This document shows positions 9,345-22,282 of a stretch of 64,000 nt of DNA, one piece after another. Made by a program: the position numbers and the translations under genes. The stretch lies in contig NZ_JABFTX010000003.1 in NCBI RefSeq assembly GCF_021404305.1, positions 62,001-126,000 of the forward strand. Direction: 5' to 3'. Position 1 is the first letter of the stretch. Every line of letters begins with the position of its first letter. Source of the DNA: Billgrantia ethanolica. GTDB lineage: Bacteria; Pseudomonadota; Gammaproteobacteria; Pseudomonadales; Halomonadaceae. The notes below the pieces were generated by a model, which was not told the origin of the DNA, did not search any database, and was given only the letters and a program-made list of their open reading frames with translations.

Positions 9345-9396
9345 CTGACCTTCGAAGCTGACCTTGGAAGCTGACCTTGGAAGCTGATCTTTGAAG
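9345..9396. repeat. Four tandem copies of a 13-bp unit downstream of trpS
   Basis: CTGACCTTCGAAG, CTGACCTTGGAAG (twice) and CTGATCTTTGAAG lie head to tail starting nine bases after the trpS stop codon. The middle two are identical. The array ends seven bases before the trpS terminator, so it would be the 3' untranslated region of the trpS message. Confidence 0.9.
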
Positions 9397-9402
9397 GGAG
9401 TG

Positions 9403-9428
9403 AACGGGGCGCCTGCGGGCGCCCCGTT
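9403..9428 (+). terminator. trpS terminator hairpin
   Basis: AACGGGGCGCC and GGCGCCCCGTT form an 11-bp perfect stem with a four-base loop. The downstream tract is only weakly T-rich (GCGTTGTG). Confidence 0.75.
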
Positions 9429-9500
9429 GCGTTGTGTCCACGCTGGCGGAGTGCGGCCGAACTTGCCAAGCTGCAGGGGTGAATCGAAAGGAGGAGTTTC

Positions 9501-10703
9501 ATGGCCACTGCACTGGAAGCGAAACGGCCCCGGCAGATCTCCCTGACGCTGGGGGCACTGCTGCTGGCAGGCGCTGTGCTGATCGGTCTGGCCTACGGCA
9601 CGCGCCTGGGGCTGCTGCTGATCGTCGGGGCACTGCTCGGCGTGTCGCTCTATCACGCCGCCTTCGGTTTCACCGCCGCCTGGCGGGTCTTCATCAGCGA
9701 GCGACGCGGGCGCGGGCTGCGTGCCCAGATGGTGATGCTGGCCATCGCCGTGCTGCTGTTCTTTCCTGCGCTGGGGGCGGACACCCTGTGGGGCCAGAGT
9801 GTGACCGGCTTCGTCTCGCCGATAGGCATCTCGGTGGTGGTGGGCGCCTTCCTGTTCGGCATCGGCATGCAGCTCGGCGGTGGCTGTGCCTCGGGCACGC
9901 TGTTCACCGCCGGCGGCGGTAACGCCCGCATGGTCATCACCCTGATCTTCTTCATCGTCGGCTCGGTGATCGGCAGCGCTCACTTCACCTGGTGGATGGG
10001 CTTGCCGGCCTTCCAGCCGGTATCGCTGGTGCACACCTTCGGCGCCGGCGGCGGTATCGCCGTGAGCCTGACTCTGTTCGCTGCCGTTGCCGCATTCACC
10101 ATATTGCTGGAGAAGCGCCGTCACGGCGGTCTGGAGGAGGCGCCGCGGGCCAACTTCAGCCAGGGGCGTTGGCTCACCGGGCCCTGGCCCTTGCTGCTGG
10201 GTGCCGTGGCGCTGGCGCTGCTCAACTTCGCCACCCTGGCGCTTGCCGGGCGCCCTTGGGGCATCACCTCCGCTTTTGCCCTGTGGGGGGCCAAGGTCTA
10301 CGAGTTCATCGGCGGCGACGTGAGCCAGTGGGGCTACTGGCAGAGCCCCGACAATGCCGCCGCGCTGCGCGCCAGCGTGTGGAGCGACATCACCACGGTG
10401 ATGAACGTGGGTATCATCCTCGGTGCCATGATGGCCGCGACGCTGGCCGGGCGCTTCGCGCCGACCCTGCGCATTCCGCTCGGCTCGGTGATGGCGGCGG
10501 TGATCGGCGGGCTGATGCTGGGCTATGGCGCGCGGCTCGCCTTCGGCTGCAACATCGGCGCCTACTTCAGCGGCATCGCTTCCGGCAGCCTGCACGGTTG
10601 GGTGTGGCTGGTGGCGGGTTTCGCCGGCAATGCGGTCGGCATACGACTGCGCCCGCTGTTCTTCGAGCGCCCCAGCGAAGGATCCCGGGCCAAGAGCGGC
10701 TGA
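9501..10703 (+). CDS. YeeE/YedE family membrane protein (TsuA-like, probable thiosulfate or sulfur-compound transporter)
   Basis: A 400-residue polytopic inner-membrane protein with about nine or ten hydrophobic segments in two related halves. Each half has a conserved cysteine signature: [14 protein letters not shown] near residues 130-143 and [20 protein letters not shown] near 350-370. These match the YeeE/YedE family, whose member TsuA imports thiosulfate through a cysteine relay. GGAGGAG lies six bases upstream of the ATG. No tusA or sulfurtransferase partner is adjacent, so the substrate is inferred from family only. Confidence 0.85.
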   Translation: MATALEAKRPRQISLTLGALLLAGAVLIGLAYGTRLGLLLIVGALLGVSLYHAAFGFTAAWRVFISERRGRGLRAQMVMLAIAVLLFFPALGADTLWGQSVTGFVSPIGISVVVGAFLFGIGMQLGGGCASGTLFTAGGGNARMVITLIFFIVGSVIGSAHFTWWMGLPAFQPVSLVHTFGAGGGIAVSLTLFAAVAAFTILLEKRRHGGLEEAPRANFSQGRWLTGPWPLLLGAVALALLNFATLALAGRPWGITSAFALWGAKVYEFIGGDVSQWGYWQSPDNAAALRASVWSDITTVMNVGIILGAMMAATLAGRFAPTLRIPLGSVMAAVIGGLMLGYGARLAFGCNIGAYFSGIASGSLHGWVWLVAGFAGNAVGIRLRPLFFERPSEGSRAKSG

Positions 10704-10827
10704 GGCGGGGCGCCATGGTGCGGGAGGCGTGGTAGAGTTACGCCAAAGCGCCGCCAGAGCGCTCGGGAAGCCCGCCTGTCGAGCGTTTCCCTACGGCCCG
10801 GTTCCAGTCACCGTATCGAGACAAGAG

Positions 10828-12504
10828 ATGCCTGAAAGCAAACGTCCACTTTACATTCCCTACGCTGGTCCTTCGCTGCTCGAGATGCCGCTGCTCAACA
10901 AGGGCAGCGCCTTCACCCGCGAGGAGCGGCTCGAATTCAACCTGGTCGGCCTGCTGCCGCAGAACGTGGAGACCATCGAGGAACAGGCCGAGCGGGCCTA
11001 CCGCCAGTACCAGCAGTGCCATGGCGATCTGGAACGGCACATCCACCTGAGGGCGATCCAGGACGACAACGAGACGCTCTACTACCACATGGTCATGGAG
11101 CATCTCGAGGAGATGCTGCCGATCATCTATACCCCTACGGTGGGGCAGGCCTGCGAGGAGTTCTCCAATATCTACCGCAGTCACCGCGGCCTGTTCATCA
11201 GCTACCCCGACCGCGAGCGGATGGACGACATCCTGCGCAGCGCCACCAAGGACAAGGTCAAGGTGATCGTGGTCACCGATGGGGAGCGCATCCTCGGTCT
11301 CGGCGATCAGGGCATCGGCGGCATGGGTATCCCCATCGGCAAGCTGGCGCTGTATACCGCCTGTGGCGGCATCAGCCCAGCCTACACGCTGCCGATCATG
11401 CTCGACGTGGGCACCAACAATCAGGCATTGCTCGATGACCCCATGTACATGGGTTGGCGCCACCCGCGTATCTCCCAGGAGGAGTACGACGCCTTCCTCG
11501 AGGAGTTCATTGCTGCGGTGAAACGGCGCTGGCCCAACGTGCTGCTGCAGTTCGAGGACTTTGCCCAGGCCAACGCGGTACCGCTGCTGGAGCGCTATCG
11601 CGACCAGCTGTGCTGCTTCAACGACGACGTGCAGGGCACTGCGGCGGTGGCCGTGGGCACCCTGATGGCAGCCTGCCAGGCCCGCGACGAGACCATCGCC
11701 GACCAGCGCGTGGTGTTCGTCGGCGCCGGCTCCGCCGGCTGCGGCATCGCCGAGCAGGTCGTCATCGCCATGCAGGCCGAAGGGCTCAGCGAGAAGGAGG
11801 CACGGCGGCGGGTTTTCATGGTCGACCGCGAGGGGCTCGTCACCAGCGATCAGGAGTGGCTGCGTGACTTCCAGCGCCGCCTGGCCCACGACCCGGCGCT
11901 GGTCGAGGGGTGGCAGGACCAGTCGCTGCTCGAGGTGGTGCGCCATATCAAGCCCACCGTGCTGATCGGTGTCTCGGGCCAGCCGGGGCTGTTCTCCGAG
12001 GAGGTGATTCGCGCCATGCATGCCGGCTGCGAGCGCCCGGTGATCATGCCGCTCTCCAACCCCACCTCCCGCGTCGAAGCCGTGCCGGCCGACGTGATCG
12101 CGTGGACCAACGGCCAGGCCCTGGTGGCCACCGGCAGTCCCTTCCCGCCGGTGGAGTACGAGGGCAAGATCTATCCCATTGCCCAGTGCAACAACGCCTA
12201 CATCTTCCCCGGCATCGGCCTCGGCGTGGTGGCCAGCGGTGCCAAGCGCATCACCGATACCATGCTGATGACCGCGTCCCGCGCGCTGGCCCGCGAGGCG
12301 CCGCTGGTGAAGGAGGGCAAGGGAGCATTGCTGCCGCCGCTGTCCCACATCCGCGAGCTGTCCAAGGCCATTGCCTTCGAAGTCGCCGCTCAGGCCCAGC
12401 AGGAGGGGATGGCGCTGCGCACCGACGGCATCAAGCTGCGTCAGGCCATCGAGCGCAGCAGCTGGACGCCGGAGTATCGCAGCTATCGGCGGCGCTCGTT
12501 CTGA
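10828..12504 (+). CDS. maeA: NAD-dependent malic enzyme
   Basis: Oxidative decarboxylation of malate to pyruvate with reduction of NAD, linking the TCA cycle to pyruvate. The 558-residue length matches the E. coli MaeA class, not the larger MaeB class that has a phosphotransacetylase domain. Seen: [19 protein letters not shown] near residue 95 (catalytic Tyr), FEDFAQANA and [11 protein letters not shown] around 245-275 (metal-binding acids), and the dinucleotide fold [14 protein letters not shown] near 295. The ATG was chosen because it begins the family N-terminus; the open frame extends upstream without recognisable homology. It converges on acnA across a shared terminator. Confidence 0.95.
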   Translation: MPESKRPLYIPYAGPSLLEMPLLNKGSAFTREERLEFNLVGLLPQNVETIEEQAERAYRQYQQCHGDLERHIHLRAIQDDNETLYYHMVMEHLEEMLPIIYTPTVGQACEEFSNIYRSHRGLFISYPDRERMDDILRSATKDKVKVIVVTDGERILGLGDQGIGGMGIPIGKLALYTACGGISPAYTLPIMLDVGTNNQALLDDPMYMGWRHPRISQEEYDAFLEEFIAAVKRRWPNVLLQFEDFAQANAVPLLERYRDQLCCFNDDVQGTAAVAVGTLMAACQARDETIADQRVVFVGAGSAGCGIAEQVVIAMQAEGLSEKEARRRVFMVDREGLVTSDQEWLRDFQRRLAHDPALVEGWQDQSLLEVVRHIKPTVLIGVSGQPGLFSEEVIRAMHAGCERPVIMPLSNPTSRVEAVPADVIAWTNGQALVATGSPFPPVEYEGKIYPIAQCNNAYIFPGIGLGVVASGAKRITDTMLMTASRALAREAPLVKEGKGALLPPLSHIRELSKAIAFEVAAQAQQEGMALRTDGIKLRQAIERSSWTPEYRSYRRRSF

Positions 12505-12529
12505 ACCAGAAGCACTAGCCCCTGCAATG

Positions 12530-12565
12530 GCAAAGGCCCTGCCGGATATCCGGCAGGGCCTTTGC
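12530..12565. terminator. Bidirectional terminator between maeA and acnA
   Basis: A perfect 36-bp palindrome: GCAAAGGCCCTGCCGGAT followed at once by its reverse complement. It begins 26 bp after the maeA stop and ends 22 bp before the acnA stop on the other strand. The A-rich and T-rich ends (GCAAAGG, CCTTTGC) suit termination in both directions. Confidence 0.85.
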
Positions 12566-12587
12566 GTGAGGGCAGGTTGGTAGAGGC

Positions 12588-15338
<2,751 letters not shown>

Positions 15339-15508
15339 GGAGGCCTCCTGTCACGGTGGTGAACGATCCTTTTCGTACTCTCGTCTTTATCACATGGTCA
15401 TGATAGGTCCCCCTTTCAAGCGCTGCCCAAGGTTTCTATGCTGAAGGAAAATCCGTTGCAGCGCGCCGAGGCTCCGCCGGGGGAGGGGCTGGCGCCAGGA
15501 GTTTCGTC

Positions 15509-16827
<1,319 letters not shown>

Positions 16828-16900
16828 GCGGTGACGCTAGGTAGAGGCGAGCGCCGGTAAAGGCGTGAGCCAACCTCGCCAGTCCTTGGTACAGAACCGG

Positions 16901-17170
16901 TCAATAGTGCGGCGGCACCTCATCCTGCGGTGACGGTGCCGCCATCTCCGCTTCCTGCAGCGCCTGCTGCTGGTCGCGCAGCTTCTCCTGGATCAGCGCA
17001 TTGATGCGCTCCAACTGGGCCAGGCGCCGTTCCTGGCCGGCGACAGCCTGATCCAGCGTGTCGAGCCAGTGCTCCTGGTAGGCGATACGGCTTTCCAGCG
17101 CCTCCAGGCGTGCAGCGAGCGCATTCTCGGGGCTCATGCTAGAATCGTCGCGCTGCGTGTCGCTGTTCAT
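16901..17170 (-). CDS. slyX: SlyX-like protein
   Basis: Small coiled-coil protein of unknown function, found across proteobacteria. The 89-residue product has a run of heptad-like Leu/Ile/Gln/Glu residues (about 18-65) and ends with PPHY, the hallmark SlyX C-terminus. The start at 17170 has GAAGGTG upstream; starts at 17215 or 17137 are also in frame. It is divergent from the cold-shock gene across a 93-bp gap. Confidence 0.85.
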   Translation of the reverse strand: MNSDTQRDDSSMSPENALAARLEALESRIAYQEHWLDTLDQAVAGQERRLAQLERINALIQEKLRDQQQALQEAEMAAPSPQDEVPPHY

Positions 17171-17263
17171 CGTGACACCTTCATCGGTCGACGAGGCCTC
17201 GGGTCGTGTCGTCATAGATATCTCGTTTCAACATTCCACATAACAAGTGAGCAATACGGATCC

Positions 17264-17728
17264 ATGAATCGCAAGGTTATCTTTCGCTGTACGTTGATCA
17301 GCCTATTATTGGCACTGCCGGCACCGCTGCTGATCGTCCTTTTTCTCTCGCTGTTCGTCGGCGAGCTGGCCGCTCAGCTGTTCCTCATTCTGGAGGGCGG
17401 CGGCGTGGCGCCGGGCTATCTTGCCGTGGCTGCCGCCGCCTTCGTGCTGCTGCTGATCGCCACTCTCACCCTTCACGCCTTCAGCCCCCGGCTTGCGGTA
17501 CTGGCCGAGGTGGAGAACGACGACCGCGAAATCGGCGAAGTGAAGTGGTTCAACGTCAACAAGGGTTATGGCTTCATCAAGCGCGAGACGGGTGAAGACG
17601 TGTTCGTCCATTTTCGCGCCATTCGCGGTCGTGGTCACCGTACCCTGGCCGAGGGCCAGAAGGTGCGTTACCACGTGATAGAAAACGATCGGGGGCTGCA
17701 GGCCGACGACGTCACCGTCATTACTTGA
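17264..17728 (+). CDS. Membrane-anchored cold-shock-domain protein
   Basis: A 154-residue protein with two parts. Residues about 8-35 and 48-72 are strongly hydrophobic and look like two membrane spans. The C-terminal half (about 88-154) is a complete cold-shock domain: VKWFNVNKGYGFIKRE contains RNP1 and DVFVHFRAI contains RNP2, so the nucleic-acid-binding aromatics are present. Ordinary Csp proteins are about 70 residues and soluble. This suggests single-stranded RNA or DNA binding at the inner membrane, with the domain probably cytoplasmic. Length, fusion and intact motifs are seen; location is inference. Confidence 0.85.
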   Translation: MNRKVIFRCTLISLLLALPAPLLIVLFLSLFVGELAAQLFLILEGGGVAPGYLAVAAAAFVLLLIATLTLHAFSPRLAVLAEVENDDREIGEVKWFNVNKGYGFIKRETGEDVFVHFRAIRGRGHRTLAEGQKVRYHVIENDRGLQADDVTVIT

Positions 17729-17860
17729 ACGAAGCGCCTGCGCTCGACCAGGCGTTGTTGGAATTGCAGCGCGAGATGCTCATTTACTAAAGTAAACTCC
17801 GCTCTCTCGCTGCAATCCCGCCTAGCCTGGCCATCGCTCGCCAGCTGGTCAGGCTCAAGA

Positions 17861-17888
17861 ACATCGCCCCGCTTTCGCGGGGCGATGT
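17861..17888. terminator. Bidirectional terminator hairpin
   Basis: ACATCGCCCCGC and GCGGGGCGATGT form a 12-bp perfect stem with the loop TTTC. It ends nine bases before the stop of the minus-strand gene at 17898 and about 130 bp after the cold-shock gene, so it can serve both converging transcripts. Confidence 0.8.
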
Positions 17889-17897
17889 CGTTTCGGG

Positions 17898-18305
17898 TCA
17901 CTGGCCGGAGTCGGGCCAGTCGATGGCGCCTTCGTTGCCGTCCGGGAGCACCTGCCAGAAGCGGTCGGGGTCGTCGCCGGGCTGCCAGCCGCCCAGCGAG
18001 CAGCGCACTTCGCAGCCGAGCCGGGCGGCGGCGTCGCGGGCGCAGTCGCAGTCGCGCGGCCAGGGCGTACGGTCGCTGTCGAACCACAGGCTGGCAAAGC
18101 CGTCGGCGGCTTTCTCCACCAGCAGTACCGGCACGACCTGCCCGTCGAAATGGCCACGGGTCTGCCACTTGTTGCGCCCGGCCGCACGCAGCGGGGCAGC
18201 GTCCAGCGTTTCGCCCAACCAGGCGTCGATGGCCTCGAGCGGCGCCTGGCGCAGGTAGACCTCGATGTCCGGATAGTGCAGCTGGCTGTCGTGCGAGTCG
18301 GGCAT
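17898..18305 (-). CDS. Unknown protein downstream of dapE
   Basis: Not recognised. The 135-residue product is acidic, has no signal peptide or membrane span, and is rich in Trp and Asp/Pro. A cysteine group lies around residues 86-102 (CDCARD then CEVRC) but without regular metal-site spacing. It starts 23 bp after dapE on the same strand and ends at a terminator, so it is the last gene of the map-glnD-dap operon. Codon use and GC look like its neighbours, so it is probably a real lineage-restricted protein. A role linked to diaminopimelate or lysine synthesis would be guilt by association only. Confidence 0.65.
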   Translation of the reverse strand: MPDSHDSQLHYPDIEVYLRQAPLEAIDAWLGETLDAAPLRAAGRNKWQTRGHFDGQVVPVLLVEKAADGFASLWFDSDRTPWPRDCDCARDAAARLGCEVRCSLGGWQPGDDPDRFWQVLPDGNEGAIDWPDSGQ

Positions 18306-18328
18306 GGTGAACTCTTTCCTTGGCGTAT

Positions 18329-19501
18329 TCAGGGCTGGGCGGAGCCGTTGACGAAGAGCTTGCCCAGAATCGCTTCGTAGATCTGGCTCAGGTCGTCCAG
18401 ATCGGCGGCACGCACGCGCTCGTTGGTCTGGTGGATGGTGGCGTTGCGTGGCCCCAACTCCACTACCTGGCTGCCCAGGGTGGCAATGAAGCGTCCGTCC
18501 GAGGTGCCGCCGCTGGTGGAGAGCTTGGGGCGCCGGCCGAGTACGGCCTCGACGCCGTGCAGGGCGGCATCCACCAGTTCGCCTTCGGCGGTCAGGAACG
18601 GCTCGCCGTTGAGGGTCCAGTCGAGCTGATACTCGAGGCCGTGGGCGTCGAGAATGGCCTGGGTGCGCTCGCGTAGCTGCTCGTGGGTCACCTCGGTGGA
18701 GAAACGGAAGTTGAACACCACCTCCACGTCGCCGGGGATCACGTTGGTGGCCCCGGTGCCGGCGCGAATGTTGGAGATCTGAAAGCTGGTAGCGGGGAAG
18801 AAGTCGTTGCCCGAGTCCCAGTGTTCGCGCACCAGGGCGTCGAGCGCAGGCATCGCCTGGTGGATGGGATTGCGCGCCAGGTGCGGATAGGCCACGTGGC
18901 CCTGGATGCCCTTGATGTGCAGCACGCCGCCCAGCGAGCCGCGGCGGCCGTTCTTGATCACGTCGCCCAGCACGTCAGTGGAGGAAGGCTCGCCGACGAC
19001 GCAGTAGTCGAGCCGCTCGTGGCGCTCGCGCAGGTGCTCCACCACGGCCCGGGTACCGTCCACCGCCGGGCCTTCCTCGTCGGAAGTGATCAAGAAGGCA
19101 ATGCGCCCATGGTGGTCGGGGTGGGCGCTGACGAAGCGCTCCACCGCGGTGATCATGGCCGCCAGGCTGCCTTTCATGTCGGCGGAGCCGCGGCCCCGCA
19201 GCATGCCATCGTCATCGATGCAGGGCTCGAAGGGCGGGTACTCCCAATAAGTGTGCGGCCCGCTCGGTACCACGTCGGTATGACCGGCGAAGGCCAGCAC
19301 GGGGCCGTGGTGGCCGTGGGTGGCCCAGAAATTTTCCACGTCGCCGAAGGGCAGGCGCTCGATGTGAAAGCCGAGCCGCTCCAGGCGCTCGATCATCAGC
19401 GCCTGGCAGCCCAGGTCGTCGGGAGTGACCGAGGGCCGGCGGATCAGCTCCATGGCGAGCTGCAGGGTCGGGGAGAGCCCCTGTGGCTCAGTTGTTGGCA
19501 T
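18329..19501 (-). CDS. dapE: Succinyl-diaminopimelate desuccinylase
   Basis: Zinc metallohydrolase releasing LL-diaminopimelate and succinate, for lysine and peptidoglycan. Metal-site signatures of the M20/ArgE/DapE family are visible: [12 protein letters not shown] near residue 70 (His and Asp), MKGSLAAM near 105, and [12 protein letters not shown] near 138 (catalytic Glu). The 390-residue length is close to the usual 375-385. Its start overlaps the end of dapD by 14 bases, implying translational coupling. Confidence 0.95.
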   Translation of the reverse strand: MPTTEPQGLSPTLQLAMELIRRPSVTPDDLGCQALMIERLERLGFHIERLPFGDVENFWATHGHHGPVLAFAGHTDVVPSGPHTYWEYPPFEPCIDDDGMLRGRGSADMKGSLAAMITAVERFVSAHPDHHGRIAFLITSDEEGPAVDGTRAVVEHLRERHERLDYCVVGEPSSTDVLGDVIKNGRRGSLGGVLHIKGIQGHVAYPHLARNPIHQAMPALDALVREHWDSGNDFFPATSFQISNIRAGTGATNVIPGDVEVVFNFRFSTEVTHEQLRERTQAILDAHGLEYQLDWTLNGEPFLTAEGELVDAALHGVEAVLGRRPKLSTSGGTSDGRFIATLGSQVVELGPRNATIHQTNERVRAADLDDLSQIYEAILGKLFVNGSAQP

Positions 19502-20513
19502 GCAGGGCCTCGTTGAGCGCGATGGCGCTCTTGTTGGTCAGGCACTCGATGCGGCCGTTCTGCGAGTTGCGGCGCAGCAGCAGGTCGCTCTGGCCGGCCA
19601 GCTCGCGGGCCGCCACGGTCTTGACCTCCTGGCCCTGGTCGTCGAGCAGGGTGACCTTGGCCCCGGCGGTGATGTAGAGGCCGGCTTCCACGGTGCAGCG
19701 GTCGCCCAGGGGGATGCCGATACCGGCGTTGGCACCGATTAGACAGCCTTCGCCGACCTTGATCACGATGTTGCCGCCACCGGAGAGGGTGCCCATGGTG
19801 GAGCAGCCGCCGCCCAGGTCGGAGCCCTTGCCCACCAGCACGCCGGCGGAGATGCGCCCTTCGATCATGCCGGGGCCTTCGGTGCCGGCATTGAAGTTGA
19901 CGAAGCCCTCGTGCATCACGGTGGTGCCTTCGCCGAGATAGGCGCCCAGGCGTACCCGGGCGGTATCGGCGATGCGCACGCCGCTGGGCACCACGTAGTC
20001 GGTCATCTTGGGGAACTTGTCGACGCAGTCCACCGAGAGCGCGCGGCCTTCGAGGCGCGCCTTGAGGCGCCGGGCGGGCAGCTCGTCGATGTCGATCGGG
20101 CCTTCGCTGGTCCAGGCCACGTTACGCAGCAGGCCGAACATGCCGGTGAGATCGAGCCCGTGGGGCTTGGCCAGGCGGTGCGACAGCAGGTGCAGCTTGA
20201 GGTACACCTCGGGAACGCTCTGCGGCGGCACGTCACTGTCGATGAAGGTGGCGACCAGCGGGCGCTGGCTGTCCGCCAGTGCCTCGGCCAGTTCGGCCTG
20301 TGCCACGTGGCCTGCGGCCTTGAGCGCCTCGGCGATGTCGCCGCAGTGCTCCGGCAGGAAGCTGACGGCGCCGTTGCCGTTGGGGATGTCGAGCACCTTG
20401 CCGACGGCATCCACCAGGCTGGCATCCGGTTTGAACAGCGGGGCCGGATAATAGATCTCCAGCCAGTCGCCCTGGGTGTTCTGGGTGCCGATTCCGAAGG
20501 CAAAACTCAACAT
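19488..20513 (-). CDS. dapD: Tetrahydrodipicolinate N-succinyltransferase (long, Pseudomonas-type DapD)
   Basis: Transfers succinyl from succinyl-CoA to tetrahydrodipicolinate in the succinylase branch of DAP synthesis. The 341-residue protein has a left-handed beta-helix C-terminal half (hexapeptide-like repeats from about residue 190: [45 protein letters not shown]). It is longer than E. coli DapD (274) and begins [20 protein letters not shown] as in the Pseudomonas form. It lies between the YffB-like gene and dapE. Confidence 0.95.
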   Translation of the reverse strand: MLSFAFGIGTQNTQGDWLEIYYPAPLFKPDASLVDAVGKVLDIPNGNGAVSFLPEHCGDIAEALKAAGHVAQAELAEALADSQRPLVATFIDSDVPPQSVPEVYLKLHLLSHRLAKPHGLDLTGMFGLLRNVAWTSEGPIDIDELPARRLKARLEGRALSVDCVDKFPKMTDYVVPSGVRIADTARVRLGAYLGEGTTVMHEGFVNFNAGTEGPGMIEGRISAGVLVGKGSDLGGGCSTMGTLSGGGNIVIKVGEGCLIGANAGIGIPLGDRCTVEAGLYITAGAKVTLLDDQGQEVKTVAARELAGQSDLLLRRNSQNGRIECLTNKSAIALNEALHANN

Positions 20514-20557
20514 GGGGTGTCCTCGTTTCTTGATGGTAAGTCTTTATGGTAAGGGGG

Positions 20558-20905
20558 TCAGCCTTTGAGATCGTCGTAGTCGCCGTCGCGATAGCCGACG
20601 CGAATCTCGTCGCCGGTATCGAGCAGCGGGCGCTTGAGCAAGGTGGGGTTGGCCATGATCAAGGTGCGGGCCTTGTTGGCGTCGAGATCCTGCTTGTCCT
20701 CTTCGGGGAGATTGCGCCAGGTGGTACTGCGCCGGTTGAGCGCCTCCATCACCGGCACGCGCGCGAGAATGTGTTCGAGCAGGGCGGCGGAGAGGCCGTC
20801 CTCGCGCAGGTCGTGGACCTGATAGGGCAGGCCCTTCTCGTCCAGCGCCTTGCGTGCCTTGCGGCAGGTGTCGCAGCTCTTGATCACGAACAGGGTTGCC
20901 ATCAT
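20558..20905 (-). CDS. YffB/Spx/ArsC-family protein
   Basis: A 115-residue thioredoxin-fold protein of the arsenate-reductase-like family. The N-terminal VIKSCDTCRKARKALDE holds a CxxC (residues about 10-13), and PTLLKRPLLDTGDEIRVGY near residue 90 is the conserved RP loop. It matches E. coli YffB, which commonly sits next to dapE or dapC/dapD; no ars genes are near, so arsenate reduction is unlikely to be its main role. It starts four bases inside the end of dapC. Confidence 0.88.
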   Translation of the reverse strand: MMATLFVIKSCDTCRKARKALDEKGLPYQVHDLREDGLSAALLEHILARVPVMEALNRRSTTWRNLPEEDKQDLDANKARTLIMANPTLLKRPLLDTGDEIRVGYRDGDYDDLKG

Positions 20906-22101
20906 GCCCTCCTTTCGATGAAACGGCGAATCCGGCCAGCGGCCTCGACGGTGGGCTCGAGTTCGGCCACCAGCGCCAGGCGGATGCGCCCGGCGCCGGG
21001 GTTCAGGCCCCGACTATCCTCGCGACCCATATAGCTGCCGGGTAGTACGCTGACGTGCTCGGCGGCGAACAGGTCGCGGGTGAAGGCTTCGTCATCACCG
21101 CCCGGTACCGCCGGCCATAGGTAGAAACTGGCTTCGGGTGCGGGAAATTCAAGCACTGGGGCGAGAATTTCGGTTACTGCGGCGAACTTCGCGCGGTAGG
21201 CATCGCGGTTGTCACGCACGTGGGCCTCATCGTTCCAGGCGGTGATCGAGGCGTGCTGCAGCGGCAGCGACATGGCGCAGCCGTGGTAGGTGCGGTAGCG
21301 CTTGAACGGGGCGATCAGTTCGGCGTCGCCGGCAACGAAGCCCGAGCGCAGCCCGGGCAGGTTGGAGCGCTTGGAGAGCGAATGGAACACCAGGCAGCGA
21401 CGGTAGTCGTGGCGGCCCATCGCTGCGCAGGCCTCCAGCAGCCCCGGTGGCGGTGAGTCCTCGTCGAGGTAGAGCTCGGAGTAGCACTCGTCGGAGGCGA
21501 TGATGAAGTCGAACTCGTCGGCCAGGGCGATCAGCTTCTCGAACTCGGCCAGCGGCGTCACTGCGCCGGTGGGGTTGCCCGGCGAGCAGAGGAACAGAAT
21601 CTGCACCTCGCGCCACACTTCGGCCGGCACAGCGTCGAAGTCGGGGCGAAAGCCGCTCTCGGCCCGGCAGTCTAGGTAGAGCGGCTGGCCGCCGGCGAGC
21701 AGGGTCGCGCCCTCGTAGATCTGATAGAAGGGGTTGGGCACCGCCACCCGTGCCGGGAGGCTGCGGTCCAGCGCGGCCTGGACGAAGGCGAAGATCGCCT
21801 CGCGGGTGCCGTTGACCGGCAGCACCTGACGCTCGGGGTCGAGCCCGTCGAGACGAAAACGACGGCGGGCCCAGGCGGCGATGGCGCCGCGCAGCTCGGG
21901 GATGCCGGCGGTGGCCGGATAGCGGGCGAAATCGAGCTGGTGCGCATGCAGCGTCGCCAGCGCCCCGGCGAAGGGCGCATGCTGCGGTTCGCCGATGGTC
22001 AGCGGGATGTGCGTGAGCTGCGCGGGCGGCGTCACACCGGCCTTGAGCGTGGCGAGCTTCTCGAAGGGATAGGGCTTGAGGGCGTCGAGATCGGGGTTCA
22101 T
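20902..22101 (-). CDS. dapC: Succinyldiaminopimelate transaminase
   Basis: PLP-dependent class I/II aminotransferase that makes N-succinyl-LL-diaminopimelate. The 399-residue protein begins MNPDLDALKPYPFEKLATLK. The PLP lysine lies in SLSKRSNLPGLRSGF near residue 240, preceded by ASDECYSELY (Asp and Tyr contacts) near 205. The ATG at 22101 fits the family start; the frame stays open upstream through a tandem repeat, which I take as untranslated. Neighbouring dapD and dapE support the DapC assignment over other aminotransferases. Confidence 0.93.
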   Translation of the reverse strand: MNPDLDALKPYPFEKLATLKAGVTPPAQLTHIPLTIGEPQHAPFAGALATLHAHQLDFARYPATAGIPELRGAIAAWARRRFRLDGLDPERQVLPVNGTREAIFAFVQAALDRSLPARVAVPNPFYQIYEGATLLAGGQPLYLDCRAESGFRPDFDAVPAEVWREVQILFLCSPGNPTGAVTPLAEFEKLIALADEFDFIIASDECYSELYLDEDSPPPGLLEACAAMGRHDYRRCLVFHSLSKRSNLPGLRSGFVAGDAELIAPFKRYRTYHGCAMSLPLQHASITAWNDEAHVRDNRDAYRAKFAAVTEILAPVLEFPAPEASFYLWPAVPGGDDEAFTRDLFAAEHVSVLPGSYMGREDSRGLNPGAGRIRLALVAELEPTVEAAGRIRRFIERRA

Positions 22102-22180
22102 CGGTGTCCAGGCGCCGGTAGGCGGCGTCGTTGTCGTGGCTGCGGGCAGACCGACGATTATAGGGAAGCCCCTGACTTGC

Positions 22181-22260
22181 CTCAAACCAATCGCGTTCGG
22201 CTCGAACCAATCGCGTTCGGCTCGAACCAATCGCGTTCGCCTCGAAACGACCGCGTTCGC
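22181..22260. repeat. Four tandem 20-bp repeats between glnD and dapC
   Basis: Four exact-length 20-bp units: CTCAAACCAATCGCGTTCGG, two near-identical CTCGAACCAATCGCGTTCG(G/C) units and a diverged CTCGAAACGACCGCGTTCGC. Each unit has a short internal inverted repeat (CGAAC/GTTCG). The array begins 22 bases after the glnD stop (minus strand) and lies about 80 bp before the dapC start, so it is transcribed within the operon. Confidence 0.92.
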
Positions 22261-22282
22261 CTGGTGCCGAGCGCGGCGGGCC

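Noticed and set aside
8139..10595. 818-residue minus-strand open frame over trpS and the YeeE gene
   Set aside because: Composition is that of a shadow frame; trpS and the membrane protein on the plus strand are supported by motifs.
20558..20905. Arsenate reductase arsC
   Set aside because: Fold is the same family, but context (dap genes) and resemblance to YffB, with no ars genes nearby, argue against an arsenic role.
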